From Dactylellina haptotyla (lineage: Eukaryota > Ascomycota > Orbiliomycetes > Orbiliales > Orbiliaceae): a stretch of 64,000 bases of DNA. The stretch covers positions 1,302,001 through 1,366,000 of the forward strand of contig CM062383.1 in assembly GCA_031310005.1 (NCBI GenBank), written 5' to 3'. The notes under the pieces were generated by a model. The model was not told the origin of the DNA. It saw only the letters and a list, made by a program, of their open reading frames with translations, and made no database searches. Below, piece after piece: positions 36,196 through 47,580 of the stretch (position 1 is the first letter of the stretch; each line of letters begins with the position of its first letter). The translations under genes and the position numbers were made by a program.

Positions 36196-37553
36196 GTTAG
36201 TTAGCCCGCATACGTCATCGAGAGCTTCTCCCGGGAGTTCTATCGTCTTACCCGAAAGCCATTTTTTAGGACCGTATCACTGTCTTCTGTCTTCAATGGA
36301 CGGGGTTGGAGGGACGATTAATTATAACGAATCACCGGCAGCAAGCGATCCAGAAAAGAGATTTATTTGCCTGTAGGTCGGAGTGAAGATCTGGGGAGAA
36401 GAGTTTTAAAATGCAGCGGCGGGAACTCTGCTTTGTTAAATAGCACCCACGACGGCCACCACGACTAGCAGCTCGGAGAGAAAAAGAATAAGCAGGTCCG
36501 CGTACATTGGACCAGGCCAGACAGCGTGCCAGGGAACCCGGTGCGACATGGCTTTTAGGCTGGTGCCAGGTGAAAATGGGGTCACAGGTAGGTCACCAGG
36601 AATGCGATCGCAGGGAACTGCGCGATGTGGAATTTTGCGGGGAAGCATCGTTGCCAGTTACGTCATGGCCTGCAATTTGACGCACCAATGCCGAAGCAGA
36701 GGCCCGGCACGATTTCGTCGTCCTGAACGGGTCCTCGAAGCGAGAGTTCTGCTTGGGACGGCGGGTGGAGCTGTGCTGTGCTGCATGCAGACGAGGTTGG
36801 CGGGGGTGCTCGTCTTGACAGCGACGGCGCCTTGACTCGTGACCGCATTCGCATATAAGCTATAATTATATTTATATTTATAATTATATTTACAGACACA
36901 AATAAATATGCGTATAAATATAAGGAATATTTATATTCTCAGGCTGAATTTATGAGTGCCGTGTTATCGGGCGTGTTATTGGGGACGCGTTGAGGACGCT
37001 GTTTGGGCAGAGTGTTTCAGGCGGGTGGAGGGGCCCCCGCCAATCACCGCGCCCGCCTGGCCAGCTCTGCGATACATCGTGATAAGTGAAAAGGGACTCT
37101 GGTAAAAGGGACGACCGAGGACCCGGGCGCTGGGACGGGAGAAGGAGGCCGTCATTTCGTTTCCGCTTGAGTGGGCGGCGCGCGGGTGAGCCGTTTGATG
37201 AGATTTAATTGCTTTGCGCACAGAACAGAAGAGAGAGACAATTTGACCAAGAAGGAAGAAGGAAGCAGACTTTTCCTTCTTCTCTGCTCCTCCATCTCCT
37301 TTTCCTGCTCCTCCTCTCCAGACCGCATACCTTCGAACCACCTGCTGCATCTTCGTCGTTGTCATCGTCGTCGTCTCTTTCCAGCCTTCGCGATAGTATG
37401 CTCTGCAGATATCCCTCCTAGTCTCCGTTGTCGTCGGGCGCTAACATCCAGTCTCGCAGGCGTGGGTTGCGCCTCCTCCTCCTCGTCTTCTCTGCCACCG
37501 ACTTTATTTGACATCGCCTTGGAAGAGCGCGCTCTGCCTCCGCATCTGCCAAA
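36196..37553. promoter_or_regulatory. Divergent promoter region (DUF1774 gene / deacetylase)
   Basis: 1.36 kb between divergent starts. An AT-rich repeat lies at 36861-36892. The right part (37230-37550) is pyrimidine-rich with many TCC/CTC units and is probably the deacetylase leader. An out-of-frame open reading frame beginning at 37171 overlaps the deacetylase start. Confidence 0.6.
36861..36892. repeat. Direct repeat of a 14-base AT sequence
   Basis: TATAATTATATTTA occurs at 36861-36874 and again at 36879-36892, so the period is 18 bases. AT-rich, partly palindromic DNA continues to about 36935. It could hold a TATA element or be simple sequence. Confidence 0.75.
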
Positions 37554-40500
37554 ATGGACCGGCTGCTACCATCTCCCTCCCTCAATCCGGACGACGCCCT
37601 CACCAGAGACCTCCAGAAGCTGAGCATCGCCACTGCCAGCATCGCCGGCGGCGGCCCCTCGTCCACCTCTGCATCCACCTCCCCCTCAACATCAGCCGGC
37701 GCCCTGCCCTCCCTCATCCACCGAACCTCGAACCTCAGCGGCTCTCTACCAAACTCTCCCCTCCGCCGGAAATCGTCAACATCCACCCTCCCGGGCTCCC
37801 CCTCCGCGTCTGCGAGACCGATGTCCAGGTCGCCCTCGATGATGTCACTCTCCAAAGAGGCCATGCTCCAAGCTGCTGCCCCACCGCTGCCACCTCTCAC
37901 CCACCCGGACACCGAAACGCTGGTCATCCTGAGCGATTCCAGCTACCTCCACAAGTTTGCTCGTTCTACCACCAAGCAGGACCTGGAGACCATCGTGGAA
38001 CGGCCGGAGCGCCTGCGGGCCGCCACCTTTGGTATCTCCGCTGCTCTCTGCAAACTGGAAGCGAACAACCTGTCCGTCGTCAAAACTGACAGAAAGGGCT
38101 CCCTTGAAGATCCCTCCGTCACAAGAGTTCACGATGCCGACTACCTCCGCACGTTATTGGGCGCCTGTGATGAGAGCGAGAAAAAGCTCGCATCAAAGAC
38201 CAACGAGTTACCTCCCGGCTGGCATACCGGCGACCTGTACCTCTGCGGGGGAAGTCGTGAAGACTTCGAAGGCTGCGTGGGTGCCGTCTGGGAAGGTGTC
38301 GATAGAGTCTTTGGTGACCACAGAGTCAAATCAGAACCCAGCGATACCAAAGATGATGCTACCAAGTTCCCAAAAGTCAACAGAGCTTTCGTTAGCATTC
38401 GGCCACCTGGTACGTACCATCTAAATATAAACCTCCAATAAAAACAATTGCTAATCTTGACATACAGGTCATCACTGCGCGGACGGTGAACCCAGCGGTT
38501 TCTGCTACTTGAACAACGTCCACATTGCCATCGCCAGAGCTGCTCTTCAATACGACATGACGCACGCTGTAATATTTGATTTTGACCTTCACCATGGCGA
38601 TGGATCGCAGACGATTGCCTGGGAGGTCAACAACAGACATTCTCGCAGAGCCCCTAAAAACACACCCCATATCGCCTACTACTCCCTGCATGACATAAAC
38701 TCGTATCCCTGCGAGATGGGCGATTTCGAAAAGGTTAGAAATGCGAGTACCTGTCTCGAGGATGCGCACAATCAAAATATCTGGAATGTCCACCTCGAAA
38801 CGTACAAGGACTCTCAAGACTTCTGGCGATTGTACGAAGAGAAATATAGCGTCATCCTACAAAAGGCAGAAGCCTTCCTCGTAAACGCAAAGGCCAACTA
38901 CAGACCTGGTCCAAAGCATCCTAGATTCAAAGCAGGGATCTTCATTTCGGCCGGCTTTGACGCTTCGGAGCACGAACAGGAGACAATGCAACGACACAAG
39001 GTCAACGTCTTGACCGAATTTTATGCCAGGTTCACAAGCGACTCGGTCGAACTTGCGAATAAATACGCCGGAGGGCGGGTTTTGAGTGTTTTGGAAGGTG
39101 GTTACTCGGACAAAGCTATCTGGACCGGTGTCTTCTCACATCTATGCGGACTGGCTCTACCGAGGGTGACCGCACCCGTGAAAAGAGAAGAGGTAGAAGT
39201 GGTCGTCCCCGAAATTAAAACAGAAAAGGTTGTCGCGCGACGAAGCTCCCTCGCTCAGGATCTCACCGGTAAAACCTTCAAGTCTTTCGCTTCCGAACCA
39301 GGCAGGGCGCACACTCCCTGCACCCAAAGCGGCGAATATGACCCAGCCTGGTTCACACATGCCAAGTTGGATGAGGTCGATAAGGCTATGCACGTCGTTC
39401 CTTCCGTCCCCTCCACGCGCAAACCGAGGGATACCAGCAACAGCAGTTACTACTCACCCACCGCGTCCAGCGCTGCGAAAGCCGCCGCTGCCCCGAAGCT
39501 TCATAGGAAATCGTCTACGAATTTGGCAGAATCTGCTTCCCAAGCTGCGCTCAATCGCACTCCATCTCCACCGCCTCCACCGCCTCCACTCGAATGGCCA
39601 GCTGCATCGGCCGCAGTCTGGAGGAGCCTTCTCCCAGAGAACCAGTTAGCCGCTCTTAGAGAAGCTGCTCTGCCCCCGCCGCCACCAACCGAACTAACCG
39701 TCGAAAAACCTCGACGCGTGGGTAAACGCCATAGTGCCGTGGGTATCCCCGCAGTCGACATTGTCACCGCAGCATCTTCTCGACCGATAAGAAACATCAA
39801 GAAGGTCATCCCAGATATTCCAGAACGCTCGGGTAGCGCCTTGAGCTCCGTAGCCGAGAGTCAAATCAGTCGAAGAACGAGCATGGTTAGTATCAAATCT
39901 TCGGACACTGCCGACACTGCTATCACTGCTATATCCCAGACATCTGGGAGACGAAAAGTGTCTCCGCCTCAAAAGCCTGTGGCTACAAAGGCAACCGCAA
40001 CAAAGACTACGAAACCGGCGGCTACATCCACCAGTACCAGGCAATCCATAGGCGCCAAGAAGACTGGTACCCAAACAGCATCAACGACAGTGCCACCGCG
40101 GGCTCCCACTCGTACTTCTTCTGTACGCCAATCCGTTCCGGGCAGAAAATCTAGTCCCACCCTCAAGACGAACGGCGTCTCAACCGCCACCAAGATCAAG
40201 ACGGAAGAGCAATCTGTCTCACCAATCGAGCCGCCTTCGGTTCCTTCTATTCGCACAACTTCTGAGCCCGACGACGGTCAATTGGATGCTATCACTTCTG
40301 GGCTGCAATCTATCAAGCTCACGTACAAAAATCGTGAGCGAGACGAAGCAGAAGAGATGCAAAAGCAATTAAATGAGAAGGAGAAAGCGATGGCTTCCAT
40401 TCAAGCGCAGAAGAAACAGCTTCTGGAGAAGAAGCAGAAAGAGTTGCAGGTAGACGGGCCCTCCTCTAATGGAGGAGTAATTATTCCCGATTTCCTCGCT

Positions 40501-40857
40501 CCCATCGTGAATGAAGGGAAGCCAACCGCAAAACCGTTGCCAAGGTTTACTGCGAATTCCACAATCCCATTTGGCGAGCCGTCTAAACTAGGAACTCTTC
40601 CACCCTCAGGAACTACTTTTGGCACAGGAGGCGCTAAACCAGCATTGACTCCCGCGCAGATGTCCTTCAGAGATCGCATTACCGCCATGACGCCATTCAA
40701 ACCTAAGGAGAAAGGACCATGGGAGGTAGGCGATGAGATCACGCCTGTTCGCGCTTACAAGCCCACTGCTACCAGAGTCATTCCACCCCACAGCCCCGAG
40801 ATGCCTCCCCGCCAACCATCTCCACGTCTCGTTGATGCTGACCTGAAGAAGCCGTAG
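37554..40857 (+). CDS. hosB: Zn-dependent histone deacetylase, HosB/Hos3 type
   Basis: Lysine deacetylase acting on chromatin. Two exons (37554-38409, 38468-40857) join to 1081 residues. Residues 1-120 are Ser/Pro-rich. The catalytic domain starts near VILSDSSYLHKFARS and includes VERPERL and RVHDADYL. Active-site residues are His287-His288 (GHHCADGEPSGFCYLNN), zinc ligands Asp325 and His327 (DFDLHHGDG), and the third in SAGFDASEHE; the closing loop is VLEGGYS. The HHCADGEPSGFCYLNN pattern and the long insert before it mark the Hos3/HosB branch. The last 550 residues are disordered, Ser/Thr/Lys-rich, with one charged helical stretch (EEMQKQLNEKEKAMASIQ) likely forming a coiled coil. The single intron falls inside the codon before the first active-site histidine. 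Confidence 0.93.
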
Positions 40858-41719
40858 TTTGATGCTGTTATTTTTATCACGTTTGCCCCCACTCCCCCCA
40901 AATTATTCATTGATCGTGTTTTGTCAATTTCATTGTATTTTTTTGCTCTTGATATTTGCTTGACGGCTGGTTGACCGGTACGATTATTATCTTGATGGCG
41001 TCCCTGTGGCGTTTTTCTAGAGCCCTGTTTTCTTCGATTCGTCCTTGTTTATTTTAAGATAGTGTTTTTTTTGTTCTTCACCACCAAAAACGGTTACTTT
41101 TACATGTACGTAGAATAGGGCATTTGGCGTTTCTATGAAGCACTTTTCTCTTTTTTCCATTTACTATTATTACTACTATACCCGTGTCTTTGTCCGCTGA
41201 AATTATATTCTTTGCTGCTCTTATTCATCACCACCGCCTTATTTTAGCGAGTGGATTCCCATTCGAAGTGGGTGCGCGTGCGCTTTTGGCGGCCAAGCTC
41301 ATTGCCCATGTCGCTGAGTCTGCGACCTGCAGCATGGCTCCCGCGCAGGCAGAACACGCAAACAATAGCGATTGCGAAGGACTCACAGGGTCCTAAATCG
41401 ACTTTTTGAATCTTCGTTTTATCGCCCTCTTCCAAATCATTCGGCGGCTGCCTGTCTGTACGGTGGAGATGCAGTTCTGGATCCTTCGGTCCGGGCACGC
41501 GACTGCGGCGGTGACAAAGTACGCCGAATGCAGCCTTGCCGCCGTGCTTTCGAATTCTTGATTCATTCATAACCGTCTCTCCGTCCGCGCGATTCGAATT
41601 TGTTCCTCTCTCCGTTCCGATTACAGCACACTACGGCTTTTGCGCCTAGATTCTTCGCTTCTGCGCTTGAAACAACATATCAGCGAATTGGCACGATAAG
41701 ACCTCGCCATCGACCAAAA
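40858..41719. other. Intergenic region upstream of nicotinamidase
   Basis: 3' region of the deacetylase gene and promoter of PNC1. T-rich on the left (40870-41170). From 41600 it is open in frame with PNC1 (see findings). No other gene is seen. Confidence 0.6.
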
Positions 41720-42515
41720 ATGACGACAACCGACAGACCATCGGAATTCAGGCCGGCCCTGCTGGTTGTCGACATGCAGGAAGACTTCTGCCCGCCGGTA
41801 AGGGAACCCCCTTCAACTTGAACTCTCTCTCACAAAACCCTGGAATGAATATTTTGGTTTACTAAGCAATCGCATATATACATAGAACGGCTCCCTCGCC
41901 GTAACCGACGGCCGCGACGTCATCCCCGTGATAAACACCCTCCTCGCAAACCCCACCTTCACGACCCGCATCGCGACGAAAGACTGGCACCCGCCAAACC
42001 ACATATCCTTCGCAGCCAACCACCCGCCCCCCAACAACGTCCCGTTCACCTCACACACCACAATCATCAACCCCTACAACCCCTCGGAAACATACGACAC
42101 CCGGCTATGGCCCGTCCACTGCGTGCAGGGTACGCCTGGAGCGGAGCTCGTGCCGGAGCTAGACCAATCTCTCCTCGATGAGATTGTGGAGAAGGGAATG
42201 GACGACCGGGTGGAGATGTATAGCTGTTTTCACGATCCTTTTGAGAGTCCGCGGGTTTCGGATTCGGGGCTCGTGGAGAAGTTGAAAGGGAAGGATGTCA
42301 CGCACGTATATGTGGTCGGTTTGGCGATGGACTACTGTGTTAAGTGTTCGGCTGTGGATGCTTGTAAAGCCGGGTTTAAGGTATACGTTGTGGAGGAAGG
42401 GACCAAAGCGGTCGATCCGGGGGCTTGGAGGGACGTGATGAAGGAGTTGGAGGGGTACGGTGTTTCTGTGGTAGGGATGGGAGGGAAGGAGATGGCATGG
42501 TTGGATAAATCATAG
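41720..42515 (+). CDS. PNC1: Nicotinamidase (Pnc1), NAD+ salvage
   Basis: Isochorismatase-fold hydrolase that converts nicotinamide to nicotinic acid in the Preiss-Handler salvage route and so removes an inhibitor of sirtuins. Two exons (41720-41797, 41886-42515) join to 235 residues. The catalytic triad is Asp18 (LLVVDMQEDF), Lys129 (VEKGMDDRVEMY) and Cys177 (GLAMDYCVK). Metal ligands are Asp59 and His61 (TKDWHPPNHISF) and His104 (WPVHCVQGTPGAEL). The intron sits just after CPP, before NGSLAV. A further in-frame ATG at 41600 would add 40 residues rich in Arg and aromatic residues. The second half of the gene is GC-rich at third positions compared with the flanking DNA. It is convergent with the chimeric locus 225 bases away. 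Confidence 0.95.
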
Positions 42516-42739
42516 ACTGATAGCGAAATTCTTCATATAATGGTGCTACGGATTCAAAATGAGGCGGTGTTTCTGATTCTGGCGTTTCTTGATATTGATG
42601 TTGCTACGTGCCTCACCACGCTTTAGATAAGACTATTACAATTGGCAGAAAAAAATGTATATTCTGCTTCAAAGGGATATATCGTACATTCGCTAGCCAA
42701 GACGGAATAAGTATCAATACTTGCAGGTATACTATTCCA

Positions 42740-43075
42740 TCATGACGGCCGTAGCTTCTTTGGAGGCGGTAGACTTGTAACCGTCCGACGCCGTTTTATA
42801 GGACCACTCGGATCGGCAGGCATCGTCAGGGTCCTATCTGATACCTGATTGTTTCTAACAACGGAAAGGAGATATTTGGCATAGGCTGCGGCAGTAGCTG
42901 CCGCGTATTCCTGCCAGGCATCGTTCTTGTGCGAATCAGCATAGTCGCAAATTCCTCGAATAACAAGACATGGAACCCTGTTCATGGTCCCAGCAGCTTC
43001 CATCTCGACGCAGATGGCATTGTATGCCGCACCCAATTCGTCTCTGAGTTGAGCGTCCTTGTATATCCCAACGTT
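42740..43075 (-). pseudogene. C-terminal fragment of a PNP_UDP phosphorylase domain
   Basis: The frame from 43075 down reads [14 protein letters not shown], then [20 protein letters not shown] and [20 protein letters not shown]. This is the unmistakable C-terminal end of the purine/uridine phosphorylase domain used as the N-terminal sensor of many fungal STAND/NLR-like proteins. The rest of the domain, about 200 residues, is not present upstream, and no NACHT or repeat domain follows: the frame stops after a short basic tail. A 37-base intron (43112-43076) could join it in frame to the upstream exon, but that is very short for a fungal intron. It may be a domain remnant kept as the tail of the chimeric gene. 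Confidence 0.65.
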
Positions 43076-45080
43076 CTATTTTCTCAATCAAAGACATCCC
43101 GTCAGGTCCTACATGCCGGGGACTAGATATCAATTCTTCTTCCGGGTTTTTGATGGAAAATCTCTCCCTAAAGCACTCAATGATGTTCCTGCCAATTTTT
43201 AGTATTAGTGTTCCTGTGACCAAATTCAATATCTGTTCACCGGCAATAACAAAGGTTAAAAAATCGTGGACTAACTTTCTATTTTTGTAAACGAAGTACA
43301 TGATATCGCGGTTAATCTGACCTTGTGCACTATATCCCATTTTTAGGGCAAATGACTTTAATAAGCCAGGGAGTAGCGCGCAAAGGCCCTCAGCTAACTG
43401 GAGATCCAATTGATCGGGACGAAGCTTTTCGAATAAGGCATCGGCTAAATATACGCTATACGCTTCATGAGTTGTCGTTGCGATACTCGAACTACTCGAG
43501 TAAGTTGTTTCTGCGTAACTATGTTCTATCTGATGCCAGTTTACTGGAGTTACTTCTGATGTATCCTGAAACGGTATTTTACTCTCCCCACTACTGTATG
43601 GCTGTGCCAAGTTTTCTGGTATCTTAGAGCTGTAGCCGGAATCCGTAGGGATTACAGATACGGGATGCATGAATCCTGGGTCGATTGGGGCGACCTTTCT
43701 AGGGCTGTTATCCCCAGATTTACTAGCACGCTCTGAGATATCGAGGCTTTCGCCTTGGTCTTCAAACGAAGGAGGGATGAACTGGTTATTGCCGGACGGT
43801 GTGTGCGATGGTTGGTCCCGAGCATTCGTGTATTGTTTGTTGTGCATATACCGATAATCAAGCTCGCTCCTTTCCGGAAGTGATGGCTTAATCAGTTGAG
43901 GACTCGTTGGCAATTTATCGTTATCTGGAAGCTCGCCAGGCTTTGAAAGAGCTTTGTCATCCACAACGGAAATATTGCCAGACGCTATTGACACAAAGTT
44001 AGGAATCATTTGTTTACTAGCTTCAAATTAGATTGCAACGGGAGAGCATAACATTTCACTTACGTGTTTTTCCATGAAGATACTTATGAAGTCTTTGGAG
44101 CCCGGTCTTGCCTTTAGTTTCAAGTTATAATAATACTCGTTTTTCAGGGCATCCATCGACCTCATAGCTACCAACCCGTCAGCGCCGCTAGATCTATCAC
44201 CATAATATGTCAAATAATATTTTGAAAAGTCGAATAGTGTATCCAAATGCCGCTCCTCCCAAAAGTACTCTTCTCCTGAATTATGATCCCATATTTTAAT
44301 CCTTGGGTTTTCAGGACAAAAGTCCCCAGAGGCAATGGAGCATTTATATTCAACTCTAGGCCGTCGTCGTCTGTAAACATAGCTACCGCCCCGTAGGCAC
44401 TTGAAAGACGTGATCTTGAAGCATCATCGTCTGCTCCCGTCGCTGGAAGCAAATTTTGGTCCAGATTCTGTTCGTTGGTGGAGTTATCAACTTCATCGTG
44501 ATTCTTTGCAAACTCGGCAACCCCTATTGCTACCTGGTAGTTCGCTTCGAACTCTAGGTATACCGTCTCTCTATCTCTGTTATCGATATAAACCCCTAAA
44601 ATATCTTAGTAAATAGCTATAAGCAGCTGCCATAGCACAAAACGGAGACTTATACATGAGCTGGGAACCGGTGCATTCCAAAGTAAACCACACAATTTGC
44701 ATTGTGATTCAAAGAGAGTCTTCCATGTCGGGGCATTCGCATTGCTTAGTTCTTGTGGAAGGCTGCCGTCGTAATGATCTCTCCTTATATGTTGTCTGAA
44801 AGCAAGTGCCGTAAATACATTATGCCAGTTTATGTTTGATATTAGAAGGTTCATTTCCTCACCTGAGCGAAGCAAGTGAAGAAGCATATTTCGTTCGGGG
44901 ATTCCAACACCTGCGATGTAGTTGGCATTGTGTCACAGAACAAGGACACCTATATTTCTGCTGAAGATATAACCGTCCATCGATTATCTTGGGTTTATGG
45001 GGCTTTCGAGGGCCACGCCTATGCTCAGGTCTCTGAGCCCTTTCAGAGCCTGGTGCGCTAACTCGCAGTTCGCTAGGCAT
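42740..45080 (-). CDS. Chimeric locus: C2H2-like head, serine-rich middle, PNP-domain tail
   Basis: A plausible multi-exon gene whose structure is not settled. At 45080-44875 the reading gives a basic head and a cysteine/histidine array ([15 protein letters not shown]). Splicing at a GTGAGG donor joins it to [13 protein letters not shown] and then [10 protein letters not shown], which together look like a degenerate C2H2 finger. Another good intron joins APVPSSWVYIDNRD and an acidic stretch. A shift of frame or an unseen intron follows near 44400. The next part (44320-44030) includes [14 protein letters not shown]. The 43940-43130 part is Ser/Pro-rich and then has a helical unit ([36 protein letters not shown]). 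The end carries only the last quarter of a PNP/UDP phosphorylase domain. It could be one gene, two adjacent genes or a decaying one. Confidence 0.4.
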
Positions 45081-47580
45081 TATCTTGCCTAAATATCAAT
45101 TAAAGCAAGAAACTCAGTATAGCTCGCCTCGCTATACTAGTAATTAGCTAGTCTTTCGTCCTAGTAAATTGATAAATATGGATATTCAACCGCAGTGCTG
45201 CTCCGAAGATTTATCGATTAGCAAATGGGCTGTTCGTAAGCGCATCAGGATGCTATAAGCAAATGATGTTTGTATTTCTAAGCTTCTTCAGTCTGCTGCA
45301 AACAAGGGCCTAGGGTTTGAATAAATGTTGCAAATGGTTTTAGGACTTGGTTCTGGTATTCAATATTTGTAATGCATATAATGATATATCAATTATATGA
45401 TGTTGCTAGGGCTAAGCTTGGAACATTTATTGGTACTTTTAACAGCCTCGTGAGAAGGTGGGGTAAAACGCAAGATTGCGTCGTGCTTTCTTGACCAGGC
45501 TGAATCAATTCATCTTACGGCCAAGTGGTTGGACAGCGTTTACTTTTGAAGTGTTGTTTCAAGTGTCATCAATAACCTCGAGCTTAGAACCGGAAATTCA
45601 ATCATGGGCAATTCCCATATCGAGTGCCACAGGTCCCTTCCCAGCCTCTGCGAACTGTGGCCACATCCGCGGTGGAGAGGTGAAAACTTGTATGTTTTAA
45701 CGTTTTAACTTGGTTCTCGCTACATTATTTTAGGAAGGCTAGCGATCATGGCGAGGCGGTGTTTTTTACTCTGTCGTTGTTTCTCGTTCGTTTCTTGTGG
45801 CTCGTGTTTCTTAAACCCTGGTAGTCGGTACATGTTGTACAACTCTCCGAAACCTTTTCCTCTTTCCCTGTCGAATCGACAAGGGAAAGAACGAATGCAT
45901 TCAAGACACCCGAGAATTCCAAGAGAGGAATGAATGCATGGGCGAAGGATAGGCCAACGGAAGGTATTCCGATAAAGTCCTCCGGAAATATGCAAACGCG
46001 TAGAAATGACGCTTGATGCGAGGGAACAGAAAGAAGAATTTGAACAGAATCAAAGGATGATCAACAGGAAAGATCGCTTCGGGACTATTATATGCGAATG
46101 TGCCATGCAATTCTCAATCACGATAGAGATAAATCGTATGCAAGGTCGGCCGGCTCGGCTATGTCCTTTCTCGTTCGTCATGTTGCTGGGGTTCGCGCAT
46201 GTCGGGGGGGCTGGTCAGGCAAATAAGAAAAACAGAGATCTTAGTACGGAGACCCTTGCATTGTTATTTCAAGATTGCATGGGGAAATAAGAACAGCGGT
46301 GCAGGATTGGACTGGATTCTTGAGGCTAGCGGGGGGACCCTCTCTCCCCACAGCAATTACCAAGCCCAATCTACATCTCGGGAAATATCCCGAACAAAGG
46401 GAAACCTCGCTGGGGGGTGATGCTCTTTGCAATCAGGTTCGCCAATGCAGTCGGCGTCCGGACGGCGCACTAGCCAGGACAGTTAGCACCAGCGCTATAG
46501 TGTTAACCAGCAAACCTTCGTAAGATTGCATTGGGCCTCTTGGTTTTCTCTCTCTGACTAATGGCCCAGCTACTTACCAGCGAGTACTTAAGTCTAGCGG
46601 TGCGGGTTTTTGTTTATTGCAATGGGAAACGGGCACGCGGCATGCAGAATGATCTTCGTTAGGGATCTGAGCTGAGAGGCACAAGTTCGAGGGAGAGAGA
46701 GAGATAATTAACTGGCGACAGCAAGGACGGACGAAAGAACGAATAATATAAAATAAAAAGAAGACGCAGGAGCAGAAGAGGATAAGTGTAAGAAACACAG
46801 GCGATCAAGGGATTAATCTTATTACTCTGCTCCCCTCCGAGTCCGCCATATTGCGGCCGTTTCGCATTGTGCACACAGTATCCGCACACAGTATCTCAAC
46901 TTCCTCAGGTACGCTCTTAACCACTCTCCGCGCGCGCCCGCTGGGAGTCAACGAAAACTCAGAAACCTCGCTGGCTTCTTCTCGATTTCCTCTTCCTTCG
47001 ATCTGTCAACAGCCGTCTATTTCCACAGAAAAAGCCTCCTTGTTCCTCCTTTCCCTCTTTCTCTCTGGTCCATTTCGAAAGAATGCATCATCACCATCGA
47101 CGGTAACGCTGTGGCTTCCCCCAGTTTGTTGTAACAAAGAAACAAAAAGATAGTTCGGAACCACAAAACGCTAGTGCAGGGGAAAGGGGGACTATCGAAA
47201 AAACGCTTCCAACCACCGCTACCGAATACCGAAACTATCAGTTTCGTATAGTTCTAGACACTCTATCTACGGTTACTCCAACCGACTGGGACTACTACAG
47301 TGCAAAACAGCCTGCTCTGGTGTTTTGCACTATTCGGGTATTTCCTAAAAAATTTTCAACCTCAGATCGTCAAGGTCACACGAAGAAATATACCAGCTAA
47401 GAAAACAAAAGAATTAAAATAAAAAGGATATACAACCCTCGGCGAGAGCGAAGGATGTCGATATTATAAACATCTTTTGAGTTTCTGTGTTTTTATCCTC
47501 TACCCTTGCAGTTTTACGCAGGTTGGGTTGTCGTCCGATCTTTTATCACCCACATCCTCGTCTACCAAAGAATACCACCA
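45081..47580. other. 2.5-kb gap with AT-rich left part
   Basis: Left part (45081-45460) is AT-rich, lacks open frames and contains a hairpin. The rest holds the leader and promoter of the next gene. Open frames near 46006-46520 have no family mark. No gene is recognised. Confidence 0.5.
45116..45138. repeat. Perfect 8-bp inverted repeat (hairpin)
   Basis: AGTATAGC at 45116-45123 and its exact complement GCTATACT at 45131-45138 enclose a 7-base loop. A second pair, CTTGC (45084-45088) and GCAAG (45105-45109), lies next to it, and TAGCTAG words follow. It is close upstream of the chimeric locus. It could be the edge of an old mobile element. Confidence 0.8.

Noticed and set aside
35434-36204. 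256-codon plus-strand frame opposite the DUF1774 gene
   Set aside because: It is the antisense shadow of a real membrane-protein gene; its translation is acidic, Gly- and Val-rich and without family features.
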